Origin: Streptomyces pactum
Lineage (GTDB): Bacteria > Actinomycetota > Actinomycetes > Streptomycetales > Streptomycetaceae
Reading direction: 5' to 3'
Assembly: GCF_002005225.1 (NCBI RefSeq)
Contig: NZ_CP019724.1
Coordinates: 7,606,001 to 7,670,000, forward strand
Length of the DNA: 64,000 bases
Shown: one piece after another, positions 32,859-41,324 of the stretch
How positions within the stretch are numbered: the first letter of the stretch is position 1
Layout of the letters: each line of letters opens with the position of its first letter
The notes under the pieces: model-generated
What the model was told of the DNA's origin: nothing
The model's database searches: none
Seen by the model: the letters and a program-made list of their open reading frames with translations, nothing else
Program-made: the position numbers and the translations under genes

Positions 32859-33356
32859 ATGTCGTTCCTCCGCCGCCGCAGCGCCACGCCCGCCGGGCCC
32901 GACTTCGACGTACTGGCCATGGACCCCGGCGACTGGCCCGGGAACCTGGGCGCCGGCCTGCTGCCCGCGCCCGACGGTAGCTGCCAGGGCGTCTTCCTGC
33001 GCTACGACCTGTTCGGCGGCCGCGGCCCCGCGATGATCATCGGTAACCTGCCGACGGGCTCCCCGGCCCGGGAGGTCCCCGAGGGGGAGATCCCGTTCGA
33101 GGTCGCCCAGTTGCTGCTCGCGCTGGAGAACGACGAGGAGATCACCGTCGTCGGCGCCGAGGACGTACCGGTGATGCAGGGTGACAACCTGCTCATCGTG
33201 CGCCGCCTCAAGCTCTCCGAGAGCCGGATCTCCTGCGTGCAGTTCGACCGCAGCGACGGCGTCCTGGTGACCATCGCCGCCTGGGACCGCCCCATCACCG
33301 ACGACCTGTACGCCCTGCTGAAGCCGCTCCCGGCGGAGCTTTTCCAGCAGGGCTGA
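32859..33356 (+). CDS. conserved hypothetical protein
   Basis: 165 aa from ATG 32859. No family recognised. The sequence is soluble, with DFDVLAMDPGDWPGNLGAGL near the N-terminus and a beta-rich middle (IPFEVAQLLLALENDEEITV, NLLIVRRLKLSESRISCV). No signal peptide and no membrane helix. It converges with the amidase gene at a distance of only 8 bp. Confidence 0.7.
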   Translation: MSFLRRRSATPAGPDFDVLAMDPGDWPGNLGAGLLPAPDGSCQGVFLRYDLFGGRGPAMIIGNLPTGSPAREVPEGEIPFEVAQLLLALENDEEITVVGAEDVPVMQGDNLLIVRRLKLSESRISCVQFDRSDGVLVTIAAWDRPITDDLYALLKPLPAELFQQG

Positions 33357-33364
33357 CCCGGCGG

Positions 33365-35296
33365 CTACCTCACGGTCGCGAGCGTGACGTCGGCGGCGCG
33401 CACGTAGGCGACCCGGTGGCCGTACTGGATCTCGTAGTACAGGTCCTCGCCGGTCACCACCCGGTGGGAGGCTTCGTCGAAGGTGACCGCGTAGTAGTAC
33501 TCGCCGGGCACCTTCTCACCGACCACGTACTTCTGCCCCCGCGGCAGCCGGTACGGCAGCGGCGACACGGCCTGGGCCGGCACCCCCGCCGGATAGGCGG
33601 CCTTCTCCGGGTAGGCACGCCCGTACACCGGGACGCTCTCCAGGCCCTTCTTCGGGGTGATCACCCGGCCCGCGGCGGGTACCGCGGCCGGGTTCTTCCC
33701 CGGGTCGTGGAACCAGGCCTTCTGCCCCAGGTACCAGATGGCCGTCCAGTCGCCCCAGCGGTCGGCCACCGCGTACTGCTGGCCCGTGGAGACCCGGGAG
33801 GACAGGTCGTTCACCCCGGTCGTCGGAGTGGTGCCCAGGCCGATGTCCCTGATCAGCGGCGCGTTCACGTCGTGGTCGGAGTACAGGCGCACCTCGCTGG
33901 AGCCGTGCGCCGCGCAGGGCTCGCCCCGCGTCGCGCATCCGGTGTACTCGGGCCGGTTGGTGGCGTAGTCGGGGCGGATCGTCACCATGCCGGACTTCTT
34001 GCCGGCGGTGGGCTGGAAGGGGCGGCCCAGCAGCCGGAAGTAGTGTCCCCAGTCCCAGTACGGACCCGGGTCCGTGTGCATGCCAGGGATCGTCGCGGTG
34101 GTGGTGCCGGGGACGTTGCCGTGGCCGAGGATGTGCTGCCGGTCCAGCGGGACGTCGTACTTCTCGGCCAGATACTTCACCAGCCGCGCCGACGAGCGGT
34201 ACATCGCCTCGGTGTACCAGGCGTCCGGGTCCGCCAGGAAACCCTCGTGCTCGAGGCCGATCGACTTCGCGTTGACGTACCAGTTGCCCGCGTGCCAGGC
34301 CACGTCCTTCGCCTTCACGTGCTGGGCGATGTGGCCGTCGGTGGAGCGCAGGGTGTAGTTCCAGGACACGTAGGTCGGATCCTGGACCATGTTGAGGACC
34401 CCGTTCCAGGCGCCCTCCGTGTCGTGCACGACGATGTACCGGATGCGCTGGGACGCGGGCCGGTCCCCCAGGTCGTGGTTGCCGTAGTCGCCGTCGCCGA
34501 ACTCCTCGTACGGCGCAGGGATCCACTCGCAGGACACCGTCTTCGGGCACTCGGTGCCGTCGGCCGAGGCGGCGCGCAGGCCCGCGTCCCGCAGTTGCGA
34601 GACGTCCGGAGCCACGTCGGGACGGGCGGCCAGGGTGACGCGCTGCCCCGCGTCCGTGATCCGGCGCTCGCCCGCGCGGATCACCTCGTACACGTCGTTC
34701 GCGTACGCCGCCGCCGTCGCGGAGTCCTCCGCGCCCGAGAAGCGGGCCACCGCCCCGTACCAGTCGGCCGGGTCCGCGCTGAGCGGCTCGCCCAGTTCCC
34801 GCTGGGCGGCGGCGAGCAGTGCGGCACCGCCGGACACGTTCGCCACCGGGTCCTCGCGCAGCGCGTCGGGGCTCAGCCCGGTCAGCTCGGCCGCCTTCGC
34901 CAGCGTGGTCAGCCGGGCCGGCAGGTCGGTGGGGGCCGGGACCCGCGCCGCCGGGTGCAGCGGGGCGCGGGCGTCGTCGCCGCGCGGGTCCTCGGCACCC
35001 TCGCCGTGCGAGGCCCCGGCCAGTGCCGTGCGCGCGTCGGTGAGGTGCAGCGGGCCGTAGCCGCCGGTCACGCTCGGCGCGCCGGCGTGCGCGTCCCAGC
35101 GGGACTGGAGGTAGGAGACGCCGAGCAGGACGCTCCGCGGCACGTGGTACTCGGCCGCCGCGGCGGCGAACGCCCGCTGCAGGCGGTCCGGTGCGGGCGG
35201 TGCGTCGGAGGGGCCGGCGGCGGACGGCGCCGCGCCGAGCAGCGGCAGCAGCAGTGCCGCGGTGGCCAGGGCGGGCACGACGGGGGTTCCTCGCAA
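33365..35296 (-). CDS. secreted N-acetylmuramoyl-L-alanine amidase
   Basis: 643 aa starting at TTG 35296: AGGAGG (35307-35302) lies 5 nt upstream and the next residues make a clean signal peptide (MRGTPVVPALATAALLLPLL then APSAAG). Residues ~35-230 resemble a lytic-transglycosylase-like helical domain (YHVPRSVLLGVSYLQSRWDA). Residues ~270-430 form an Amidase_2 (PGRP-like) zinc domain (RYIVVHDTEG, DVAWHAGNWYV, LGHGNVPGTTTATIPGMHTD). The remaining ~200 residues include SH3-like segments (SSRVSTGQQYAVADRWGDWT). It would cleave the bond between MurNAc and the stem peptide in peptidoglycan. Confidence 0.87.
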   Translation of the reverse strand: MRGTPVVPALATAALLLPLLGAAPSAAGPSDAPPAPDRLQRAFAAAAAEYHVPRSVLLGVSYLQSRWDAHAGAPSVTGGYGPLHLTDARTALAGASHGEGAEDPRGDDARAPLHPAARVPAPTDLPARLTTLAKAAELTGLSPDALREDPVANVSGGAALLAAAQRELGEPLSADPADWYGAVARFSGAEDSATAAAYANDVYEVIRAGERRITDAGQRVTLAARPDVAPDVSQLRDAGLRAASADGTECPKTVSCEWIPAPYEEFGDGDYGNHDLGDRPASQRIRYIVVHDTEGAWNGVLNMVQDPTYVSWNYTLRSTDGHIAQHVKAKDVAWHAGNWYVNAKSIGLEHEGFLADPDAWYTEAMYRSSARLVKYLAEKYDVPLDRQHILGHGNVPGTTTATIPGMHTDPGPYWDWGHYFRLLGRPFQPTAGKKSGMVTIRPDYATNRPEYTGCATRGEPCAAHGSSEVRLYSDHDVNAPLIRDIGLGTTPTTGVNDLSSRVSTGQQYAVADRWGDWTAIWYLGQKAWFHDPGKNPAAVPAAGRVITPKKGLESVPVYGRAYPEKAAYPAGVPAQAVSPLPYRLPRGQKYVVGEKVPGEYYYAVTFDEASHRVVTGEDLYYEIQYGHRVAYVRAADVTLATVR

Positions 35297-35307
35297 AGCG
35301 GCCTCCT
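35294..35307 (-). promoter_or_regulatory. ribosome-binding site deciding a TTG start
   Basis: AGGAGG (minus strand 35307-35302) is 5 nt before TTG (35296-35294), which opens a normal signal peptide; no ATG or GTG is placed as well. Confidence 0.7.
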
Positions 35308-35464
35308 GTGACGGTGGGGGGTGACGGGTCGAGCGGGGCCGAGCGTGGGTCAGTGGTACCCGGCGGTCCGACGATCCGTCAATCATGCCGCCGTAACGGC
35401 GATTTCCCATGTCAGCGGGGGTCGGGCGAGTTTCGTGGCGGCGACTCACGGGCCTGCGCGGCGT

Positions 35465-35489
35465 CAGTGGCGTACACCAATGGCCACTG
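35465..35489. repeat. 7-bp perfect inverted repeat upstream of the amidase gene
   Basis: CAGTGGC (35465-35471) and GCCACTG (35483-35489), 11-bp spacer, about 170 bp upstream of the amidase start; possible operator. Confidence 0.4.
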
Positions 35490-35509
35490 CACGTACCCGG
35501 GAACGCAAA

Positions 35510-35544
35510 ATCCGCGGTGGGCCCCTGAGGGACCCACCGCGGAT
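35510..35544 (-). terminator. rho-independent terminator of the phosphotransferase gene
   Basis: ATCCGCGGTGGG (35510-35521) pairs with CCCACCGCGGAT (35533-35544), 12 bp without mismatch. Read on the minus strand the stem is followed by TTTT, a rare U-tract in this GC-rich sequence. It lies 29 bp beyond the phosphotransferase stop. Confidence 0.85.
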
Positions 35545-35572
35545 CGTCCGACTCGTCGTACCGGCTCTCCCG

Positions 35573-36715
35573 TCAGCGCGTGCCGACCGCCGCGCGCACG
35601 GCCCGGCGGGCCATCTGGCAGTCGTCGTGCAGCCGGCGCAGCAGCAGCCGCTGCTCCTCGCCGGTCGGCGTGGCGCCGGGGTGGGCGGGCGCCGGTGGTG
35701 CCGGGACCGGCTCGTGCATCGAACGCTGCACGGCCGTCTCGTAGGTGCGGATCTCCCGGGTCAGCACAAGCATCAGGTTCACCAGGAACGCGTCGCGCGC
35801 GGCCGTTCCCGCCCCCTGGGCGATCTGGCTGATCTGACGGCGGGCGACCGGGGCGTCCCCGAGGACCGCCCACAGGGTCGCCAGGTCGTAGCCGGGCAGG
35901 TACCAGCCCGCGTGCTCCCAGTCCACCAGCACTGGACCCGCCGGTGACATGAGGATGTTGGACAGCAGCGCGTCACCGTGGCAGAACTGGCCCATGCCCT
36001 GGCGTCCGCCCGCGTGGGCGATGCCGTGCAGCAGCTTCTGCAGGTCGCCCAGGTCTCGGTCGGTGAGCAGCCCCAGCTCGTGGTAGCGGGAGATCCGCGC
36101 CGCGTAGTCCAACGGGGCGTCGAAGGTGCCGGCCGGGGGCCGCCAGGCGTTGAGCCGGCAGACCGCGCCGAGCGCCGCCCTGATGTCCGCCCGCGGCGGG
36201 GCTTCCAGGGGGTGTCGCTGCAGCGCCGCCACTCGCCCCGGCATCCGTTCGATCACCAGCGTGCAGTTGTCCGGATCCGCTGCGATCAGCCTCGGCACCC
36301 GCACCGGGGGGCGGTGCCGGACGAACGAGCGGTATGCCCCTATCTCGTGCCGGATCCGCTCCGCCCATGCGGGGGAGTGGTCCAGTAAGCACTTGGCGAC
36401 CGCCGTGCTGCGCCCGGTCGTACCGACCAGGAGCACGGACCGTCCGTTGCGGCGCAGCACCTGGACCGGGGAGAACTCCGGACAGATCCGGTGTACGGAC
36501 GCGATCGCCGTGCGCAACTGCGTGCCCTGAGGGCCGGACAGGTCGATTCTTCCGCTGAGCGGCTGGGTGCCGGGGCCCGCGCCGCGCCGCGCCCTGCCCG
36601 CCCCGAGTACCGGGGCCGCCGGACGCGCGGGGGCGAGATAGGGGCCGCCGCCCGCCGCCGGGCGGGGGTGCAGTGAACGCTGCGGGGCGGACACGGAGGA
36701 CGATGCTGCGTACAT
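35573..36715 (-). CDS. aminoglycoside phosphotransferase-like kinase
   Basis: 380 aa from ATG 36715. The first ~95 residues are low complexity. Then comes a phosphotransferase fold: [20 protein letters not shown], the catalytic loop [17 protein letters not shown] (Brenner-type HGDxxxxN) and metal-binding [20 protein letters not shown] (DxD-like DWE). Such proteins in Streptomyces phosphorylate small molecules or metabolites, not only aminoglycosides. It is transcribed away from the nsdB-type gene through a shared repeat-rich region, and ends in a strong terminator. Confidence 0.82.
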   Translation of the reverse strand: MYAASSSVSAPQRSLHPRPAAGGGPYLAPARPAAPVLGAGRARRGAGPGTQPLSGRIDLSGPQGTQLRTAIASVHRICPEFSPVQVLRRNGRSVLLVGTTGRSTAVAKCLLDHSPAWAERIRHEIGAYRSFVRHRPPVRVPRLIAADPDNCTLVIERMPGRVAALQRHPLEAPPRADIRAALGAVCRLNAWRPPAGTFDAPLDYAARISRYHELGLLTDRDLGDLQKLLHGIAHAGGRQGMGQFCHGDALLSNILMSPAGPVLVDWEHAGWYLPGYDLATLWAVLGDAPVARRQISQIAQGAGTAARDAFLVNLMLVLTREIRTYETAVQRSMHEPVPAPPAPAHPGATPTGEEQRLLLRRLHDDCQMARRAVRAAVGTR

Positions 36716-36780
36716 GGGCGGGACAGATCCCTTCGTGTGCCTGCTGTGCCTGCCTGAAGAGCGGTGCCCCGTCCGTCCGG

Positions 36781-36850
36781 TCCGGAAGATCCGAACCCGG
36801 AGGTCCGATCCGGAACAGTCGTTCCGGAAGGTCCGATCCGGAAGGCCACG
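36781..36850. repeat. five tandem degenerate copies of a 14-bp unit
   Basis: Exact 14-bp periodicity with units starting 36781, 36795, 36809, 36823 and 36837, consensus TCCGGAAGGTCCGA. The core TCCGGAA is perfect in four of the five units (36781, 36809, 36823, 36837). The array lies between the phosphotransferase start and the nsdB-type gene, so it may be an operator array or a replication-slippage product. Confidence 0.75.
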
Positions 36851-36929
36851 CCTTCTGAAAGCCGTCGCGCTACCCGCCCGGCCGCCGAGAGCCACCCTGG
36901 GGAGTAACCCCGCGGCGACCGGGTCGGGG

Positions 36930-37003
36930 TGGCGCATTCCTACCTGACACCCGGGCGCCCCTGGCACACCATCTGGCGCACCCTGGCGAACGGTGGCGAA
37001 TAG
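36930..37003 (+). promoter_or_regulatory. helically phased TGGCG repeats upstream of the nsdB-type gene
   Basis: TGGC[AG]-type motifs start at 36962, 36974, 36984 and 36994 (spacings 12, 10, 10 bp), with another TGGCGCATT at 36930 (32 bp earlier). All are on one face of the helix, as for cooperative binding of a regulator. The last copy ends about 60 bp before the GTG start. Confidence 0.5.
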
Positions 37004-37061
37004 TCGCCCGGCAACCCGCACGGGGCTACTGTCAACTCAGCCGAGAACCTGGGGGCTTGAC

Positions 37062-38576
37062 GTGAGCGGAGAAGCCAACACCCGTCTGTCGGACCTGTTC
37101 GGCCTGGCCGGCTGGTCCAAGGGCGAGCTCGCGAGGCTGGTCAACCGGCAGGCGGCGGCCATGGGCCACCCCCAGCTCGCGACCGACACCTCGCGGGTGC
37201 GGAGATGGATCGACATGGGAGAGATCCCGCGCGATCCGGTGCCGCGGGTGCTGGCGGTTCTGTTCACCGAGCGTCTCGGCCGTGTCGTGACCATCGAGGA
37301 CCTCGGTCTGGTCCGGCACGGGCGTGCGGGGAAACGGCCACGCGGCGGGAGCGAGGAGCATCCCGACGGTGTGCCGTGGGCGCCCGAGCGGACCGCGGCG
37401 GTCCTCACCGAATTCACGGGAATGGACCTCATGCTCAACCGACGCGGCTTGGTGGGCGCGGGCGCCGCGCTCGCCGCGGGATCCGCACTCAGCAGCGCCA
37501 TGCACGACTGGCTGCACACCGACCCGGCCCTGGCTGCCGACGCTTGCGACCTACGCCAACCCCTGCACGCCGACCCCGCCGGGTTCGACCGCTACGAGGC
37601 CGCCCCCGTCGGGTCGCAGGAGGTGGAGGAACTCGAGCGCTCGGTCGAGGTGTTCCGCGCCTGGGACGCCGCCCGTGGCGGCGGGCTCCAGCGCAAGGCC
37701 GTGGTGGGCCAGCTCAACGAGGTGGGCGGCATGCTCGCCTACCACCACCCACCCCATCTCCAGCGGCGCCTGTGGGGCGTCGCGGCCAACCTCGCCGTCC
37801 TCGCGGGCTGGATGTCGCACGACGTCGGCCTGGAACCCACGGCCCAGAAGTACTTCGTCATCGCCGCCCACGCCGCGCGCGAGGGCGGCGACCGGCCCCG
37901 GGCCGGCGAGGCGCTCTCCCGGGCGGCCCGCCAGATGGTCCACCTGGGCCGGCCCGACGACGCGCTCGACCTGATGAAGCTCGCCAAGTCCGGTTCGGGA
38001 GAGGAGGTACTGCCGCGGACCCGGGCGATGCTCTACACCATCGAGGCATGGGCACAGGCCTCGATGGGCAAGGGCCAGGCGATGCGCCGCACCCTGGGGC
38101 GGGCCGAGGACCTCTTCGTCTCCGACAAGGCGGACGTGCCGCCGCCGGACTGGATGCAGACGTTCAAGGAGGAGGACCTGTACGGCATGCAGGCCCTGGC
38201 CTACCGGACACTCGCCGACTTCGAGCCGGGGGCCGCCGCGCACGCGCAGCACTACGCGGAGAAGGCCCTCGCCCTCAGGGTCGACGGCCGGCAGCGGTCG
38301 AAGATCTTCGACTATCTGTCCATGGCCTCCGCCTGCTTCATCGCCGACGACCCCGAGCAGGCGGATCGCTACGCGCGCCTCGCCCTGGTGTCGATGGGGT
38401 CCAACTCCTCCCGGCGGACCTGGGACCGGCTGCGTCAGATGTACCGGCTCACCGCCGAGTACGCCGGCTACCCGAAGATCCAGGAGTTGCGGGAGGAGAT
38501 CAAACTGGCGCTGCCCAAGGAGAAGCCGCCCGGCAAGTCACCCAAGGGGCTGGGCGGCGGCATCGCGCCGGTGTAG
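37062..38576 (+). CDS. nsdB: NsdA/NsdB-family pleiotropic regulator
   Basis: 504 aa from GTG 37062 (GGGGG upstream at 37051-37055). The N-terminus SGWSKGELARLVN-type segment (here AGWSKGELARLVNRQAAAMG, then DTSRVRRWIDMGEIPRDPVP) is an unusual HTH typical of NsdA-like proteins. The rest is helical with TPR-like repeats (KYFVIAAHAAREGGDRPRAG, HAQHYAEKALALRVDG). Streptomyces NsdA and NsdB repress antibiotic production and sporulation. I favour NsdB from the neighbouring chpB-type gene, by memory of the S. coelicolor order. It is divergent from the phosphotransferase gene. Confidence 0.75.
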   Translation: MSGEANTRLSDLFGLAGWSKGELARLVNRQAAAMGHPQLATDTSRVRRWIDMGEIPRDPVPRVLAVLFTERLGRVVTIEDLGLVRHGRAGKRPRGGSEEHPDGVPWAPERTAAVLTEFTGMDLMLNRRGLVGAGAALAAGSALSSAMHDWLHTDPALAADACDLRQPLHADPAGFDRYEAAPVGSQEVEELERSVEVFRAWDAARGGGLQRKAVVGQLNEVGGMLAYHHPPHLQRRLWGVAANLAVLAGWMSHDVGLEPTAQKYFVIAAHAAREGGDRPRAGEALSRAARQMVHLGRPDDALDLMKLAKSGSGEEVLPRTRAMLYTIEAWAQASMGKGQAMRRTLGRAEDLFVSDKADVPPPDWMQTFKEEDLYGMQALAYRTLADFEPGAAAHAQHYAEKALALRVDGRQRSKIFDYLSMASACFIADDPEQADRYARLALVSMGSNSSRRTWDRLRQMYRLTAEYAGYPKIQELREEIKLALPKEKPPGKSPKGLGGGIAPV

Positions 38577-38591
38577 TGCGGGGCGCGTCGC

Positions 38592-39914
38592 CTACGGCGT
38601 CACCCGGGCCACCAGTACGCAGGCGTCCGCCTGTCGCGGGGACTCGCCGAACTCCTCTGTCACGATCCGCACGCCGTCCTGTGCCGAACGCACCCCGGCC
38701 AGACGGGGAGCCAGGGAGAGGAGCCGGCGCACGTCGGCCGGCGCGAGTTCGCCGGTGTGCAGGAGCAGCAGGTCACCGGCTGCCAGGGGCGCCTCGGCCT
38801 GCCCGGACAGTCCGTGCCCCGTCCCCTCGCGGAAGAGCACCGGGACGGGGTGCCCGGTGGCTGCCCAGACCAGGGCGCGGGTGCGGGGCCGGTAGCCGCA
38901 GTACAGGGCGGAGCGCACGGGCGGCAGGGCGGTGGCCTCGAGTAACCGGTCGAGTCGGTCCTGGAGTCGCGCGGGCCGGGTGCCCGCCGACGCCAGGCCG
39001 CGCAGGGCACCGATCAACGTCGCCGGGCCCTGTGTCGCGTCGGCGCCCGGGCCGGCGAGGTCGCCGACACTGAGCAGGGTCTCGTCGTCGGCGAGTGGAC
39101 AGGCGTCGTACCAGGCGCCGCACCCGGGTGCGTGAACCGTCGACGGCAGGTACCCGGCGGCCAGATCGAGGCCGGGCCGTCCCTGGTGCGGGAACCGCAG
39201 GAGGCCGTGCCAGGGCGGCGGCACGGCTTCCCGCGGTTCGACCGCGGCCCGTTGCCCGGTGTCCGCCGGCAGCGGCTGGCGCCGGAGCGAGTCACGGGTC
39301 TCGCTCACCACCCGCTCACTGCGGCGGAGTTCGCTGACGTCCCGCAGCACCGCCCACATCGAGGCGGTGCTGCCGTCGGCGTCGAGCACGGGCTCGCCCA
39401 TCATGTGCACGGTGCGCACGGTGTCGTCGGGGCGCACGACGCGGAACTCGCCGTCGATGGGCCGGGCGTCGACGAGGCAGTCCGTGACCATCGCGGTCAG
39501 TTTCGGCCGGTCCTCGGCGAGTACCACGGACGGGAGTTCGTCGAGACTGAGCGGGGCGGAGGCGGGGTCGCGGCCGAGGATCCGGAAGAGCTCCCCGGAC
39601 CAATGCGCTTCGTCCGTCAGCAGGTTCCACTCCGCGCTGCCGACCCGGCTGAGCAGCGAACCGGGCCGTGGCACCGGTGCGGGGCCGTCCCGGAGCTGCG
39701 CCAAGTGCTCGTCGATGTCGCTGAGTTGGTGCAGGGCCAGGTCGTACAGGGCGCGCTGCCAGCGTCCGCGGGGGTCCGTTCCGTCGTCCTGGCTGTCCCG
39801 CCGTACCGCGTCCACGTCGCCCCGCAGCCGCCGGGCCTGCGATATCAAGGCCTCGACCGAGCCGCGTCCCGGCGGCTGGGCGGCCGGGTGGTCCGCGGAG
39901 AGATGGGACGACAT
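38592..39914 (-). CDS. PAS domain protein with degenerate PP2C (SpoIIE-type) phosphatase domain
   Basis: 440 aa. N-terminal helical stretch, then a PAS domain at ~90-200 (AEWNLLTDEAHWSGELFRIL, GEFRVVRPDDTVRTVHMMGE), then a SpoIIE-like PP2C domain. Motifs have drifted: CGAWYDACPL in place of GGDWYD, GDLAGPGAD in place of GDVxGHG, and LLLLHTGELAPADV in place of LLLYTDGLVE. Loss of two metal-binding Asp positions suggests a dead phosphatase that may bind partners only. Family proteins usually control anti-sigma/anti-anti-sigma switches. It is convergent with nsdB (15 bp apart). Confidence 0.8.
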   Translation of the reverse strand: MSSHLSADHPAAQPPGRGSVEALISQARRLRGDVDAVRRDSQDDGTDPRGRWQRALYDLALHQLSDIDEHLAQLRDGPAPVPRPGSLLSRVGSAEWNLLTDEAHWSGELFRILGRDPASAPLSLDELPSVVLAEDRPKLTAMVTDCLVDARPIDGEFRVVRPDDTVRTVHMMGEPVLDADGSTASMWAVLRDVSELRRSERVVSETRDSLRRQPLPADTGQRAAVEPREAVPPPWHGLLRFPHQGRPGLDLAAGYLPSTVHAPGCGAWYDACPLADDETLLSVGDLAGPGADATQGPATLIGALRGLASAGTRPARLQDRLDRLLEATALPPVRSALYCGYRPRTRALVWAATGHPVPVLFREGTGHGLSGQAEAPLAAGDLLLLHTGELAPADVRRLLSLAPRLAGVRSAQDGVRIVTEEFGESPRQADACVLVARVTP

Positions 39915-40186
39915 GACGCACTCCGATGTGCAGACGGTACGACCGAGGCGGAATGAAGGCTGGCGGAAGGACCGTTACGACTCTTGCACAGCCCGCGACG
40001 CGCCGTAAGGGATTTGGCAACACACGATACGGTGGTGCTTGCGGCATATGCCACTGTCTTCCCGGAGCGACTTCGACGCATGAACGGCGTACGCGCACCG
40101 AGTGTCAAGTCGTAGCGTTCCTACGGTACTTGAGGGGTACGGGAGCCCGGATGCGTCGTCGTCCTGGTGTTCGTCAGACCCCTGTT
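39915..40186. other. intergenic region with several promoter-like elements
   Basis: 272 bp upstream of the PAS-PP2C gene (minus strand). It holds a TTGACA-like hexamer on the minus strand (40108-40103), a perfect palindrome GGCATATGCC at 40043-40052, and a SigB-type promoter match on the plus strand at 40117-40140. Confidence 0.45.
40117..40140 (+). promoter_or_regulatory. orphan SigB-like promoter match on the plus strand
   Basis: GTTC (40117-40120), 14 nt, GGGTAC (40135-40140). No plus-strand gene follows; it points into the end of the oxidoreductase gene. Could yield antisense or a short RNA ending near a CCTGT-N6-ACAGG stem at about 40177-40193. Confidence 0.3.
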
Positions 40187-41206
40187 CTATGACAGGTCGG
40201 GTGGCGCCGGGCGGGGCGCCAGAGCGATGGGTGTGCGCGCTCCCGTCTCCAGGGCCCGTACGCCGGCCTCGGCGACCGCGGCGGCGGCGTACCCGTCCCA
40301 GGTGCCCGGCCCGGTGACCCGGCCCCGCCGGGTGGCGTCGACCCAGCTCTGCACCTCGCGGTCGTAGGCGTCCGCGAACCGTACGAGGTAGTCCTGCGCC
40401 ACCTCCTCCCGGGCTCCGCCCGCCGCCGTCACCACCATGGTGTGCGCGTCCCCGATCCGGGCGCTGCCCGCCTCGCAGACGGCCTCGCAGCGCACCTCGT
40501 AGCCGAAGCCGCAGTTGACGAAGATCTCCACGTCGACCAGCGCGCCGCCCTCGGTCTCGAAGAGCACGAACTGCGGATCGAGCAGACCGTCCGGGGCGCC
40601 CGCCGACGGACGCGGCCGGAGCACGGTCACCGCGGTCAGCTCCCGCCCGAGCAGCCAGCGGGCCGCGTCGATCTCGTGCGAGACGGAGCTGGTGACCAGC
40701 ATCGCGGACGTGAAGTGCGGCGGAGAGGACACGTTGCGGTGCACGCAGTGCAGCATCAGGGGCCGGCCCAGCCGACCGCCGTCCAGCAGCGACTTCAGCC
40801 GCCGGTACTCGGCGTCGTACCGCCGCATGAACCCGACCTGCGCCAGCCTCCGGCCCAGCCGCGCCTCCGCCTCCACGACGCGCAGCGCGCCCGCGGAGTC
40901 CGGCACCATCGGCTTCTCGCACAGCACCGGCAGCCCGCGCGCGAACGCCGCCAGCAGCGTCTCCTCGTGCGCCTCGCCCGGCGAGGCGATCAGCACGGCC
41001 TCGACGCCCGGCGCGTCGAGCGCGGCTTCGACGTCCGTGTGCACGGCGACCCCGTCGATGCCGCCCACGGCGTCCTTCGCCCGCTCGGCGTCGGGGTCCG
41101 CCACGGCCGCGACCCTGGCGCCGTTCACCACCCGGTCGAGGCGTCGTACGTGATCGGCGCCCATGTGCCCCGCGCCCAGGACCGCCACACCCAGAAGTTC
41201 GCTCAC
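40187..41206 (-). CDS. Gfo/Idh/MocA family oxidoreductase (inositol 2-dehydrogenase-like)
   Basis: 339 aa from GTG 41206. Rossmann motif [23 protein letters not shown] signature in [14 protein letters not shown]; active-site region [20 protein letters not shown] (HxxDxxR/K-like). It would oxidise a sugar or inositol hydroxyl with NAD(P)+. It lies as a single gene between the PAS-PP2C and the baeRF-type genes, both also on the minus strand, so the substrate is not revealed by context. Confidence 0.85.
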   Translation of the reverse strand: MSELLGVAVLGAGHMGADHVRRLDRVVNGARVAAVADPDAERAKDAVGGIDGVAVHTDVEAALDAPGVEAVLIASPGEAHEETLLAAFARGLPVLCEKPMVPDSAGALRVVEAEARLGRRLAQVGFMRRYDAEYRRLKSLLDGGRLGRPLMLHCVHRNVSSPPHFTSAMLVTSSVSHEIDAARWLLGRELTAVTVLRPRPSAGAPDGLLDPQFVLFETEGGALVDVEIFVNCGFGYEVRCEAVCEAGSARIGDAHTMVVTAAGGAREEVAQDYLVRFADAYDREVQSWVDATRRGRVTGPGTWDGYAAAAVAEAGVRALETGARTPIALAPRPAPPDLS

Positions 41207-41324
41207 GCTCCGCCGGCTCCTTCCCCGTCCGCCGCACACCCGCCGAGGAGCGGGTACGTGTACCGCGAACAGGGTTTCACGGTCGTCAAGAGGAGCGGAG
41301 CCTGACGGGGCGCGGGGGCGGGCG

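Noticed and set aside
36781..36850. CRISPR array
   Set aside because: 14-bp repeats directly abut with no unique spacers and no cas genes are nearby.
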